Positions 1 to 7,530 of a stretch of DNA of 26,643 nt are shown here, in pieces. Below the pieces are notes generated by a model. The model was not told the DNA's origin, made no database searches, and worked only from the letters and a program-made list of their open reading frames with translations. This DNA comes from Clostridiales bacterium (GTDB lineage: Bacteria > Bacillota > Clostridia > Lachnospirales > Lachnospiraceae), in the NCBI GenBank assembly GCA_019423835.1, contig JAHZAR010000002.1:25458-52100 (forward strand), given 5' to 3'. Positions within the stretch are counted from its first letter, which is position 1; each line of letters opens with the position of its first letter. The translations under genes were made by a program, and so were the position numbers.

Positions 1-464
1 TCTCCATCGTCATCGCTTACTATCGTTTCATGCCGTGTCCCATAGTTTCTGCTTAAATCTTCCACTGCCTCCCTGATCTTCGGTATGGTTTTCTGCTGGG
101 AGATGACAAAGGTGACAATCATCTCCCAGGGATCCTGATTCAGAATCCGGATACCGTTTCCGGCCTGGGCTGCCTGCGACAGATAGGAATCTTTTTTTCT
201 CACAGAATTTATGTAAACCCCATAATCATGTTCCAGATCAAAGTAGTGTTCCCAGAAGTACAGATCTTCCTTATCACAGTAAAAGGTAAAAAGCCGTTCT
301 GCCGCATGGTCCTCGCCCGGTCCCTGAACAATCTCCAGGTAATGTTCCCCGCTGATAACAGAAAAACGTCCGTCTGCCAGCTCCGCCATGCGGAAGGACT
401 GGCCGGAATCGGCGATCTGTCTCAAATCCATATAAGAAATTTTCTTTTGTATTTTATGAACCAT
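1..464 (-). CDS. 8-oxoguanine DNA glycosylase family protein (OGG-type), N-terminal part
   Basis: This gene enters from beyond the left edge, so only about the first 154 residues are present. The ATG at 464-462 follows a GGAAG ribosome site at good distance. The translation begins MVHKIQKKISYMDLRQIADS, then GQSFRM, matching the GQxFRW segment of the OGG N-terminal domain. Near residue 110 it has ILNQDPWEMIVTFVISQQ, matching the clostridial signature ILRQDPWExLISFIISxxN that opens the helix-hairpin-helix glycosylase domain. Family members excise 8-oxoguanine from DNA in base excision repair. The HhH-GPD catalytic Lys and Asp would lie in the missing part and cannot be checked. It is divergent from the zinc-ribbon gene. 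The family call is firm; substrate is inferred. Confidence 0.85.
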   Translation of the reverse strand, partial: MVHKIQKKISYMDLRQIADSGQSFRMAELADGRFSVISGEHYLEIVQGPGEDHAAERLFTFYCDKEDLYFWEHYFDLEHDYGVYINSVRKKDSYLSQAAQAGNGIRILNQDPWEMIVTFVISQQKTIPKIREAVEDLSRNYGTRHETIVSDDDG

Positions 465-707
465 TGTCTGCTTCCTTTCACGTATCGGCTGTTTCTGCCA
501 GCTCTTATCTAGTTATAACAGCGCCTCTGGTGAAATACAAGAGGTTTTGAAGGTTTGGCCATCAGCTGATCTGGAAACAGAAGAGGGACAACCCGGCAAA
601 GAGGAAACGGAAAGAAAGACAGAGGGAAAGGCAGCGGAAAAAGCAGAGGAAAAATCAGGGGAGAGGCAGGGGAAAAGACAGGAGAAAGGGCAGTTCGGGC
701 TTCAGAT

Positions 708-750
708 AAAATTATACCGGAAAATCGGTTGCGAAACCCGGTATGATTTT
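708..750. promoter_or_regulatory. Imperfect 13-bp inverted repeat around a promoter
   Basis: The left arm AAAATTATACCGG (708-720) and the right arm CCGGTATGATTTT (738-750) are complementary at 12 of 13 positions, with a 17-nt spacer. Arm centres are about 30 bp apart, near three helical turns. The -35 hexamer of the downstream promoter lies in the spacer, and the right arm fills most of the -35/-10 gap. This geometry suits a repressor operator. A hairpin in a longer transcript is the alternative reading. Confidence 0.4.
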
Positions 751-757
751 GTATACT
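729..757 (+). promoter_or_regulatory. Sigma-A promoter of the zinc-ribbon gene
   Basis: TTGCGA (729-734), a 17-nt spacer and TATACT (752-757) form a good sigma-A promoter about 70 bp before the start codon at 830. Confidence 0.6.
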
Positions 758-829
758 TGTATCAGATTTTTTCGGACAGGCATTCAGACGTCAGAAGGGC
801 TGGGAATGCGGCAAAGAGGAAGGAGAAAC

Positions 830-1231
830 ATGATTTTTATAGGCGGGATCAGCTCGGCTGTAAAGCAGCTTAATTACCTGAAAACGGTTATCTGCAGCAG
901 ATGCGGCGGATACGGGAGATACCAGGTTTTCATGACATACACCTATTTCAGCTTCTTTTTTATTCCTGTTTTTAAATGGAACCGCCAGTTCTATGTAAAA
1001 ATGTCCTGCTGCGGTTCTGTCTATGAGCTGGATCGGGAAGTGGGAATGAAAATCCTGAGAGGGGAGAGCGTGGAGATACGGGAGGAGGATCTGACGCTTA
1101 TAAAGGCGGGCGGCAGGAGCCTTGAGCTCTCCGATTCTGAGGAGAAGCGCACCTGTCCCGGATGCGGCTCCTCTGTCTCTGAAGATTATTCCTACTGCCC
1201 CTACTGCGGAGAACCCCTTGACAGAAGATGA
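830..1231 (+). CDS. Zinc-ribbon protein
   Basis: This 133-residue protein has no assigned reaction. Cys22-x2-Cys25 and a Cys60-Cys61 pair flank an aromatic stretch (SFFFIPVFKW, residues 41-50). A second zinc ribbon near the C-terminus has Cys109-x2-Cys112 and Cys123-x2-Cys126. The first half resembles the small clostridial zinc-ribbon family with FFIP between its cysteine pairs (zinc_ribbon_15-like, from memory). There is no signal peptide, and the aromatic stretch is too short for a sure membrane helix. The start at 830 has GGAAGGAG just upstream; a longer frame from 743 starts inside the promoter and is rejected. Zinc binding is likely; the biological role is unknown. Confidence 0.75.
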   Translation: MIFIGGISSAVKQLNYLKTVICSRCGGYGRYQVFMTYTYFSFFFIPVFKWNRQFYVKMSCCGSVYELDREVGMKILRGESVEIREEDLTLIKAGGRSLELSDSEEKRTCPGCGSSVSEDYSYCPYCGEPLDRR

Positions 1232-1413
1232 AGAAGTTTTGCAGAGAATATTCTGCTTTGCGGGCATCCAGCCGGCAGGATGAGAGCAGGGGGCAGGCCC
1301 TTTGAGCCTGGCAGCGCCAACCGGAAGATTGACAGCAAAGGCTGAATCTGCTGAACATTTGGGGCAGCAGGACAGATAAATAGAATCAGAAAAGCAAAGA
1401 GAGGTAAAGGAAT

Positions 1414-1809
1414 ATGTTAGAAGCGGGAATTAAAGGCAGAGAAGAAGTTATGGTGACAGAGGAGAATTCAGCGGCAGCTGTGGGCAGCGGACTTTTGCCG
1501 GTCTTTGCGACGCCGGCTATGGTGGCGCTGATGGAGCAGACTTCCTGGAAGTCTGTGGCACCATACCTGAATGAGGGGGAGGGAACCGTGGGAACCAGCT
1601 TAACGATCTCCCACAGCTCTGCAACGCCTCTGGGAATGAAGGTGTGGTGTGAAAGCGAGCTTACAGAGGTAGACAGAAGACGCCTTGTGTTTCATGTGAC
1701 CTGCTACGACGCGGCAGGCGTAATCGGTGAGGGAACCCATGAGAGATTCATTGTGGGCAATGAAAAATTCCTGGCAAAAGCACAGGCAAAGGAGGATGCA
1801 GAAAAATAA
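1414..1809 (+). CDS. Thioesterase family protein, FlK-like hotdog fold
   Basis: This 131-residue single-domain hotdog protein resembles the fluoroacetyl-CoA thioesterase FlK. The segment ATPAMVALMEQTSW holds Thr33 and Glu41, and His67 lies in ISHSSATPLGM. The FlK catalytic residues are Thr42, Glu50 and His76, so spacings of 8 and 26 residues are exactly kept. Family members hydrolyse acyl-CoA thioesters in the cytoplasm. Most Firmicutes homologues are not known to act on fluoroacetate, so an ordinary short acyl-CoA is the safer guess. The start has AAAGGA upstream. A strong terminator follows the stop, so this gene ends its own transcript. Confidence 0.85.
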   Translation: MLEAGIKGREEVMVTEENSAAAVGSGLLPVFATPAMVALMEQTSWKSVAPYLNEGEGTVGTSLTISHSSATPLGMKVWCESELTEVDRRRLVFHVTCYDAAGVIGEGTHERFIVGNEKFLAKAQAKEDAEK

Positions 1810-1820
1810 ATGCAGGGATA

Positions 1821-1857
1821 ACGGCGGCGGACGAGGAGAGGTCCGGCCGCCGTTTTT
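1821..1857 (+). terminator. Intrinsic terminator after the thioesterase gene
   Basis: ACGGCGGCGGAC pairs with GTCCGGCCGCCGT, with one bulged base and an 8-nt loop, and is followed by TTTTT. This is a GC-rich rho-independent terminator. Confidence 0.85.
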
Positions 1858-1866
1858 CGAGAATCG

Positions 1867-1895
1867 TTGTATTTTTTACAGGCGTCCGTTATAAT
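1867..1895 (+). promoter_or_regulatory. Sigma-A promoter of the MBL/VOC genes
   Basis: TTGTAT (1867-1872), 17 nt, then TATAAT (1890-1895). It sits directly after the preceding terminator and 68 bp before the ATG at 1963. Confidence 0.75.
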
Positions 1896-1962
1896 GAAAA
1901 CAGATGCAGGGTGCGGGTGTCCGCACAGGTCTGTGCAGGCAGATAGATCAGGAGGAGAGAAG

Positions 1963-2685
1963 ATGAAAATTACCTATATCCACCACAGCGGCGTTTCCGT
2001 GGAAACAGATCATGCAGTGCTGCTGTTTGACTATTTTAGGGGACAGCTTCCCGCATGGGACAAGAAAAAGCCGCTGTTTGTGTTTGCCAGCCACTTCCAT
2101 GAGGATCACTACAGCCCGGTTATTTTTGAGCTTTCTGAGGACAGGGAGGATGTGCACTACATTCTCTCAAAAGACATCAGAGGACGAAGAATTCCTCCGA
2201 AGGCAGAGGGGCAGATCCGGTTTGTGAAGCCCGGGGAGGTGTTTGAACTCCCGGCATACACAGGAGAGACTATCCTGCGGGTTCAGACTTATCAATCCAC
2301 CGACGAGGGGGTTGCCTTCTGGGTGACAGCGGACGGACTGGAGATCTACCATGCAGGGGATCTGAACAACTGGTGGTGGGAGGGAGAGGATAAGGCCTGG
2401 AATCACAACATGGCCGCTAACTACAGGCGGGAGGTGGACAAAATTGCCGCCGATCACCCGGAGGGGGCAGATGCGGCATTCATCCCTCTGGATCCGCGCC
2501 AGGAGCAGTGGTTCTATCTGGGAATGGACGATTTTCTGCGCCGGGTAAAGGCAAAGGCCGTATTTCCGATTCATTTCTGGAAAGACTATACAGTTGTCAG
2601 AAGGCTCAGGGAGCTTGCGTGCAGCGAGCCGTACCGCAGCAGGATTATGGAGATTGAGAGAGAAGGAGAGGAGTTTGAGATATGA
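1963..2685 (+). CDS. MBL-fold metallo-hydrolase
   Basis: This 240-residue protein has the metallo-beta-lactamase metal motif HFHEDH (His44, His46, Asp48, His49). Asp133 in YHAGD and His204 in FPIHFW complete the usual two-metal site. Its length and the NWWWE segment after the Asp resemble the Lactamase_B_3/UlaG-like group, which hydrolyses phosphodiester, lactone or similar bonds; the substrate cannot be read from sequence. I place the start at the ATG at 1963, preceded by GGAGGAG. An in-frame TTG at 1867 lies inside the promoter and is rejected. The stop overlaps the next ATG (ATGA), so it is translationally coupled to the VOC protein. Confidence 0.85.
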   Translation: MKITYIHHSGVSVETDHAVLLFDYFRGQLPAWDKKKPLFVFASHFHEDHYSPVIFELSEDREDVHYILSKDIRGRRIPPKAEGQIRFVKPGEVFELPAYTGETILRVQTYQSTDEGVAFWVTADGLEIYHAGDLNNWWWEGEDKAWNHNMAANYRREVDKIAADHPEGADAAFIPLDPRQEQWFYLGMDDFLRRVKAKAVFPIHFWKDYTVVRRLRELACSEPYRSRIMEIEREGEEFEI

Positions 2686-3059
2686 AATTCACATTTGCAC
2701 ACAATAACTTCAATGTCATGGATCTGGAGAAATCCCTGAAATTTTATGAGGAGGCTCTGGGGCTCAAGGAGGTGCGCAGGAAGGAGGCAGCCGACGGCAG
2801 CTTTATTCTCGTGTACCTGGGGGACGGAGTGACCCCTCATCAGCTTGAGCTGACCTGGCTCAGGGACTGGGAAAAGGACAGCTACAATCTGGGAGACAAT
2901 GAATTTCATCTGGCCTTTGAGGTGGATGATATGGAGGAGGCCCATAAAAAGCATGAGGAGATGGGCTGCATCTGCTTTGAGAACCCCTCCATGGGAATCT
3001 ATTTTATCGCAGATCCGGATAACTACTGGCTGGAAATTGTGCCAAGAAAGATGAAATAG
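2682..3059 (+). CDS. VOC family protein (lactoylglutathione lyase-like)
   Basis: This 125-residue protein has two beta-alpha-beta-beta-beta halves typical of the vicinal-oxygen-chelate fold. Candidate metal ligands fall at the glyoxalase I positions: His7 (FAHNNF), Glu56 (HQLEL), His76 (EFHLAF) and Glu118 (WLEIV). N-terminal NVMDLEKSLKFYEEALGL is a classic family start. Glyoxalase I isomerises the methylglyoxal-thiol hemithioacetal. The four-residue metal set fits that activity, but clostridia usually lack glutathione, so the thiol partner is uncertain. The 4-bp overlap with the MBL gene is suggestive because glyoxalase II is also an MBL enzyme, although this MBL protein is not the usual glyoxalase II type. 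Confidence 0.85.
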   Translation: MKFTFAHNNFNVMDLEKSLKFYEEALGLKEVRRKEAADGSFILVYLGDGVTPHQLELTWLRDWEKDSYNLGDNEFHLAFEVDDMEEAHKKHEEMGCICFENPSMGIYFIADPDNYWLEIVPRKMK

Positions 3060-3150
3060 GAGAGGAAAAGTCTGGTCAGCAGAGAGGAAACCGGGAATCT
3101 AAAATCACGAAACGGAAATCAGGAAACAATAATCAGCAGAGGAATGCGGG

Positions 3151-4425
3151 ATGATAATTAAACATGGGCGGATGATCGATCCGGAAAGCGGTTTTGACGG
3201 AATCGCAGATATCGTTATAAAAGATGGGAAAATAGATAAAATTTTCAGAGACGGCGAGGGCTGTCCGGAGCCGGAGGACGGGGAAGAGACCGTTGATGCT
3301 TCAGGATTGGTGGTGGCTCCGGGACTGGTGGATGTGCATGTGCACTTCAGGGATCCGGGACTCACCTATAAGGAGGACATTGAGACGGGGGCTGCAAGCG
3401 CCAAGGCAGGAGGCTTCACAACGGTTGTCATGATGGCAAACACAAAGCCAGTGATCGACAATGAGGAGACGCTCCGGTATGTGCTTAAAAAGGGTAGCCA
3501 TACGGGCATCCATGTGCTTTCGGCTGCCAATATTACCCGGGGAATGAAGGGAAAGGAACTCACGGATATGGAGGCTTTGAGAGCAGCGGGAGCTTCCGGG
3601 TTTACGGACGACGGAGTTCCGATTATGGATGTAAAGCTCCTGATGGAAGCTATGGAGAGGGCAAAAAAACTGAACGTGCCCCTGAGCCTTCACGAGGAGG
3701 ATCCGGCGTTTATCACCAATAACGGAATTAACAGGGGAGCGGTCTCGGAAAAGCTGGGGATCGGCGGCTCACCCAGAGTAGCGGAGGACTCCCTGGTGGC
3801 AAGGGACTGCATGATTGCCCTGTATACGGGGGCCTGCGTGAATGTCCAGCACATCAGCTCCAGGAATGCTGTGGCTGCAGTGGCTATGGCGAAGAGTCTC
3901 GGGGCAGATGTATGGGCGGAGGTGACGCCGCACCACCTGACTCTGAACGAGACGGCAGTGCTGGAGCATGGAACACTGGCAAAGATGAACCCGCCTCTCA
4001 GGACAGAAGAGGACAGGACCGCATTGATCGAGGCGCTGAAGGACGGAACCATCGATATGATTGCCACAGATCACGCGCCTCACAGCAGAGAGGAGAAGGA
4101 AAAGCCCCTCGTGGAAGCTCCCAGCGGCATTATCGGTCTGGAGACCTCTCTGCCGCTCTGTGTGACAGAGCTGGTGAAAAAAGGTCATCTCAGCTATGTT
4201 CAGCTTTTTGAAAAAATGTGTCTGAATCCGGCAAGACTTTACCATCTGGATGCGGGCTACCTGGCAGAGGGAGGACCGGCGGATCTGGTGATCTTTGACG
4301 ACTCCCATTTGTTCACGGCAGGGCCCTTTGTATCCCGTTCATCCAACTCCCCGTTTACAGGAAGAGAGCTGTTCGGAAAGGTGAAGATGACGATCTGCAG
4401 CGGAAAGGCGGTTTACAGAGATTGA
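3151..4425 (+). CDS. pyrC: Dihydroorotase
   Basis: This 424-residue class I dihydroorotase catalyses reversible cyclisation of N-carbamoyl-aspartate to dihydroorotate in de novo pyrimidine synthesis. The zinc motif DVHVHFRDPG carries His63 and His65, with Arg67 for substrate. GFTDDG (150-155) carries the bridging aspartate of the class I type. His181 (SLHEED) and His234 (VQHISS) are further ligands, and Asp307 in ATDHAPH is the catalytic base. All expected residues are present. The ribosome site is only a modest GAGG before the ATG at 3151. No other pyr genes are nearby, but the gene overlaps by 4 bp a HAD protein of the pyrimidine-nucleotidase type. Confidence 0.95.
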   Translation: MIIKHGRMIDPESGFDGIADIVIKDGKIDKIFRDGEGCPEPEDGEETVDASGLVVAPGLVDVHVHFRDPGLTYKEDIETGAASAKAGGFTTVVMMANTKPVIDNEETLRYVLKKGSHTGIHVLSAANITRGMKGKELTDMEALRAAGASGFTDDGVPIMDVKLLMEAMERAKKLNVPLSLHEEDPAFITNNGINRGAVSEKLGIGGSPRVAEDSLVARDCMIALYTGACVNVQHISSRNAVAAVAMAKSLGADVWAEVTPHHLTLNETAVLEHGTLAKMNPPLRTEEDRTALIEALKDGTIDMIATDHAPHSREEKEKPLVEAPSGIIGLETSLPLCVTELVKKGHLSYVQLFEKMCLNPARLYHLDAGYLAEGGPADLVIFDDSHLFTAGPFVSRSSNSPFTGRELFGKVKMTICSGKAVYRD

Positions 4426-4436
4426 CAGAGCAAAAC

Positions 4437-5237
4437 ATGGAGAAAGAAAATGAGAGGGTCGGGAGACTCAGGAAAGCAGAAACAGGAAAAAAGCGCTACC
4501 GGGTTCTGCTCCTGGATATTGACAACACCCTGCTGGACTTTGACGCCTCGGAATCGGAGGCATTTAAACGGGTTCTGGTCCAGCTGGGGATGGAGCCAGA
4601 GGACGAATTTGTACAGGAATATCACCAGATAAACCGCCAGTGCTGGGAGCTGTTTGAGGAGGGAAAACTGGAGAAGAGCCAGGTTCTGACAGGACGGTTT
4701 AAAATTTTCTTCTCCGGTCACGGCAGGGCGGAGGACGCGGCAGAGGCAGGGGAGCTCTACCGCATCTATCTGGGAGAAAGCGCTATCCTGATTCCGGGCG
4801 CCCTGGAGCTGTGCCGTGATCTGAGCCGTAAGTACCGGCTTTATGCAGCCACAAACGGGGTGGCAGCCACCCAGTATAAACGGCTTGGAAAAAGCGGGCT
4901 GATGCCCTTTCTCTCAGGTGTGTTTGTCTCCGAGGAGGCGGGCAGCCAGAAGCCTCAGAAGGAATTTTTCGATTACTGTTTTCGCAGAATGGAGGAGGCT
5001 TTCCGGGGAGCAGGAGAGGACGGGAACTGTATCACAGGAGGAAAGCCGGGCGGAACTCCGGTCAGACCCGATGAGGTACTTTTGATCGGGGATTCTCTCA
5101 CCTCTGATATGAGGGGCGGGATAAATGCGGGGATTGACACCTGCTGGTATAATCCCGGACATCTTGCAAATGACAGAGGGGTGGCTGTGACCATGCAGGC
5201 AGCTTCCTATGAGGAGATTCGGGGAATGCTCCTGTGA
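4437..5237 (+). CDS. HAD hydrolase, YjjG/YfnB-type pyrimidine 5'-nucleotidase
   Basis: This 266-residue haloacid-dehalogenase subfamily IA protein has all four motifs: Asp27-x-Asp29 in LLLDIDNTLLDFD, Thr139 in AATNG, Lys172 in SQKPQKEFF, and Asp219/Asp224 in LLIGDSLTSDM. DIDNTLLDFD and KPQKEFFDYCF match the YjjG-like group, which dephosphorylates pyrimidine nucleoside monophosphates, including non-canonical ones. A Gly-rich insertion of about 25 residues (roughly 187-211) separates motifs III and IV and is unusual. Start choice is uncertain: a TTG at 4422 would overlap the pyrC stop by 4 bp, while the ATG at 4437 has a weak GAG-containing site at better distance. Coupling to pyrC supports a role in pyrimidine metabolism. 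Confidence 0.82.
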   Translation: MEKENERVGRLRKAETGKKRYRVLLLDIDNTLLDFDASESEAFKRVLVQLGMEPEDEFVQEYHQINRQCWELFEEGKLEKSQVLTGRFKIFFSGHGRAEDAAEAGELYRIYLGESAILIPGALELCRDLSRKYRLYAATNGVAATQYKRLGKSGLMPFLSGVFVSEEAGSQKPQKEFFDYCFRRMEEAFRGAGEDGNCITGGKPGGTPVRPDEVLLIGDSLTSDMRGGINAGIDTCWYNPGHLANDRGVAVTMQAASYEEIRGMLL

Positions 5238-5304
5238 TGAGAAGGAGCATGCCGTCACTTCCGGCTGAATCCGAAACAGAAATACTACTACAGGAGAGTT
5301 ACAT

Positions 5305-6804
5305 ATGACAACAATGCTAAAGCGGGGCGCGGGCATCCTTATGCCCATTTCCAGCCTTCCGGCTCCCTATGGAATCGGAACCTTCGGAAAAAGCGCCTAT
5401 GAATTTGCAGACAGTCTGAAACGGGCAAGGCAGAGCTACTGGCAGGTGCTGCCCCTGGGGCCCACCAGCTATGGGGACAGCCCGTATCAGTCTTTTTCTG
5501 CCTTTGCGGGAAACCCATACTTTATTGATCTGGACATACTTCTTGAGGAGGAGCTTCTGACGAAGGAGGAGATCGACGCCTGCTACTGGTGTGACAGTGA
5601 GGAGGAGGTCAAGTATGATGCGGTGTATTACTACCGTTTTCCGCTTCTGAAAAAGGCCTACGAGAGAAGCCGTCACGGGGAAACCGAAGAGTATCGGGAA
5701 TTCTGTGAACAAAACAGTCACTGGCTGGATGATTATGCCCTTTACATGGCTCTGAAAGGTCATTTTGACAACGAGGAGTGGCTGAAATGGGAGGAGCCGA
5801 TCCGGCTCAGAAAGCCGGAGGCGGTAAAAAAGTATGAGGAGCTTCTGAGAGAGGAGACTGGGTACTGGAAATTTCTGCAGTTTAAGTTTTATGAGCAGTG
5901 GGATCAGCTCAAAAAGTATGTCAACGGACTGGGCATCAGTATAATCGGAGATATTCCAATTTATGTGGCCCTGGACAGCGCGGATGTGTGGGTACATCCG
6001 GAGCTGTTCCAGCTGGATCCGGACACGCTGGAACCCCTCAGCGTGGCGGGGGTTCCGCCGGACGCCTTTTCCGATGACGGCCAGCTCTGGGGCAATCCTC
6101 TCTACGACTGGGATCAGATCGAGGAAACAGGTTTCGCCTGGTGGAAGGACAGAATGAGGGCCTCTGCCAGACTCTACGATGTGGTTCGGATTGATCATTT
6201 CATCGGGGTGGTACAGTATTATTCGATTCCCTACGGGGCGGAGGACGGAAAGACGGGAGAGTGGAAGAAAGGCCCCGGAAAGAAGCTGACGGATGCCATC
6301 AGAGAGGCGGCGGGGGACACGAAGATCATAGCCGAGGATCTGGGAATTTTCTGTCCGCCGGTCAAGGAGCTTCTGAGGGAGACCGGGTATCCTGGAATGA
6401 AAATCATCGAGTTTGCCTTCAGCGGTGATCGGTTCAATGAGCACCTGCCTCACTGCTATGAGCCCAATTCCGTAGTCTACGGCGGAACCCATGACAATGA
6501 GACGCTGGCGGGCTATTTTAAGCCGGAGGCGAGACAGTGGTGGGAGCTGCAGTATATTGCGGATTATCTGGGAGCAGCCCACCACGAGGAGGTGCCTGAC
6601 AAGGTGTTCCGGGCGGCATATGGATCGGTTGCCAGTGTGGCTATTTTTCAGATGCAGGATGTTCTCAGGCTGGGCAATGAGGCCAGGATGAATACGCCGG
6701 GAACGGTTGGAGGCAACTGGAAATGGAGGATGAAGCCGGGAGCCTTTGGAGAGAGCGAGACGGGGTATCTGGCCTTTCTGGTGGACACATTCGGAAGGTT
6801 TTAA
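5305..6804 (+). CDS. malQ: 4-alpha-glucanotransferase (amylomaltase)
   Basis: This 499-residue glycoside hydrolase family 77 enzyme transfers alpha-1,4-glucan segments between maltooligosaccharides in the cytoplasm, in glycogen/maltodextrin metabolism. The N-terminus GILMPISSLPAPYGIGTFG and the LPLGPTSYGDSPYQSFSAFA segment are diagnostic. The nucleophile Asp297 is in VVRIDHF, the acid/base Glu344 in AEDLG, and the transition-state Asp397 in GGTHDNET. Length is normal for the short bacterial form. The start has AGGAGAG 6 nt upstream. There is no glycogen phosphorylase or maltose transporter beside it, so it stands alone. A 544-residue open frame on the opposite strand is an antisense shadow. 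Confidence 0.96.
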   Translation: MTTMLKRGAGILMPISSLPAPYGIGTFGKSAYEFADSLKRARQSYWQVLPLGPTSYGDSPYQSFSAFAGNPYFIDLDILLEEELLTKEEIDACYWCDSEEEVKYDAVYYYRFPLLKKAYERSRHGETEEYREFCEQNSHWLDDYALYMALKGHFDNEEWLKWEEPIRLRKPEAVKKYEELLREETGYWKFLQFKFYEQWDQLKKYVNGLGISIIGDIPIYVALDSADVWVHPELFQLDPDTLEPLSVAGVPPDAFSDDGQLWGNPLYDWDQIEETGFAWWKDRMRASARLYDVVRIDHFIGVVQYYSIPYGAEDGKTGEWKKGPGKKLTDAIREAAGDTKIIAEDLGIFCPPVKELLRETGYPGMKIIEFAFSGDRFNEHLPHCYEPNSVVYGGTHDNETLAGYFKPEARQWWELQYIADYLGAAHHEEVPDKVFRAAYGSVASVAIFQMQDVLRLGNEARMNTPGTVGGNWKWRMKPGAFGESETGYLAFLVDTFGRF

Positions 6805-6847
6805 GTGCCGGTGACCGGGCGATGACAGGGAAAGGAGATGGACAGCC

Positions 6848-7498
6848 ATGAGAAAGAAAAACAGATGGCTCATAGCAGCGGCTCTGGCGGCAGGAGTAAT
6901 GGTCTCTGCTGCCGGCTGTGGGAGGAAGGAAGAGCCGAAGCCAGCAAACACCTCTCAGAGCGCTGTGGAGGAAAGCCGGACAGAGGATGAAGGCTCAGAG
7001 ATTTCCGGCGCTTTGAGCGAAGAGTCGGAAGGGAAAAAACAGGGTGTGGAGACGGTTTCCGTGATGACGGGAACGGTTCTGGACGCTGCCATGAACTCTA
7101 TTGTCATTCAGAATGAGGAGTATCCGGACGGAATCATTTTTTCGAAGGAAGATTCGCCAGCCAGCTTTACAGATGGCCTGACTCTGGGAATCAGCGTCAC
7201 CCTGTTCTACACGGGAAGGATTCAGGGGGACGATACCACAGAGACGGAGGTAGTCCTGGTGCGCGGCAGCAGAGACGGCGATGACGGGCTGACGGCATTC
7301 CTCGTCTCCGGAACGGTGAGCGCAGTGAGCGGGGAGGAGCTTACGGTAACAGCGGATGATAAGACAGAGGTTACCGTAAAGAGAGGTTCAGAGCTCATGG
7401 AGCTGGAAGGTGAGCCGGAGAAAGGAGCTTCAGTGACTGTGCTCTATTCCGGTTCCGGAAGTGATACAGAGCAGAAGCATGCAGAGCTGATCCGCTGA
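6848..7498 (+). CDS. Lipoprotein with two tandem beta-rich repeats
   Basis: This 216-residue predicted lipoprotein has a KKNR start, a hydrophobic segment and a lipobox SAAGC with Cys24 as the lipidation site. An acidic Ser/Glu-rich linker (about 25-75) leads to two similar units. The first contains MTGTVLDAAMNSIVIQ and ends near GISVTLFYTGRI; the second contains VSGTVSAVSGEELTVT and ends near GASVTVLYSGSG. Each reads as G-T-V, beta-hairpin, acidic turn, then S-V-T-V/L-x-Y-x-G, suggesting a duplicated small beta domain of OB-like size. No enzyme motif is seen. It should sit on the outer face of the membrane; function is unknown. It follows malQ by 43 bp with AAGGAG upstream. Confidence 0.75.
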   Translation: MRKKNRWLIAAALAAGVMVSAAGCGRKEEPKPANTSQSAVEESRTEDEGSEISGALSEESEGKKQGVETVSVMTGTVLDAAMNSIVIQNEEYPDGIIFSKEDSPASFTDGLTLGISVTLFYTGRIQGDDTTETEVVLVRGSRDGDDGLTAFLVSGTVSAVSGEELTVTADDKTEVTVKRGSELMELEGEPEKGASVTVLYSGSGSDTEQKHAELIR

Positions 7499-7530
7499 CG
7501 GCAGTCAGAGGACTTTTCAGGAGGGTGAAT

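Larger units (their letters stand above)
465..829. other. Divergent intergenic region, no gene
   Basis: This 365-bp region lies between two divergent genes. The stretch 573-693 is about 87 percent purine on the + strand, with one T in 121 bases. It can be read as a highly charged Glu/Lys/Arg peptide from a TTG at 547, but that frame runs into the next gene and resembles no family, so I do not call it. The right part carries an inverted repeat and the promoter listed separately. Confidence 0.6.

Noticed and set aside
547..873. + strand frame of 108 codons starting with TTG
   Set aside because: It encodes low-complexity Glu/Lys/Arg sequence from the polypurine tract, has no ribosome site and overlaps the promoter and start of the zinc-ribbon gene.
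5317..6951. 544-codon open frame on the - strand
   Set aside because: It is antisense to malQ, which has all catalytic motifs; the frame has no family resemblance and is a by-product of malQ codon usage.
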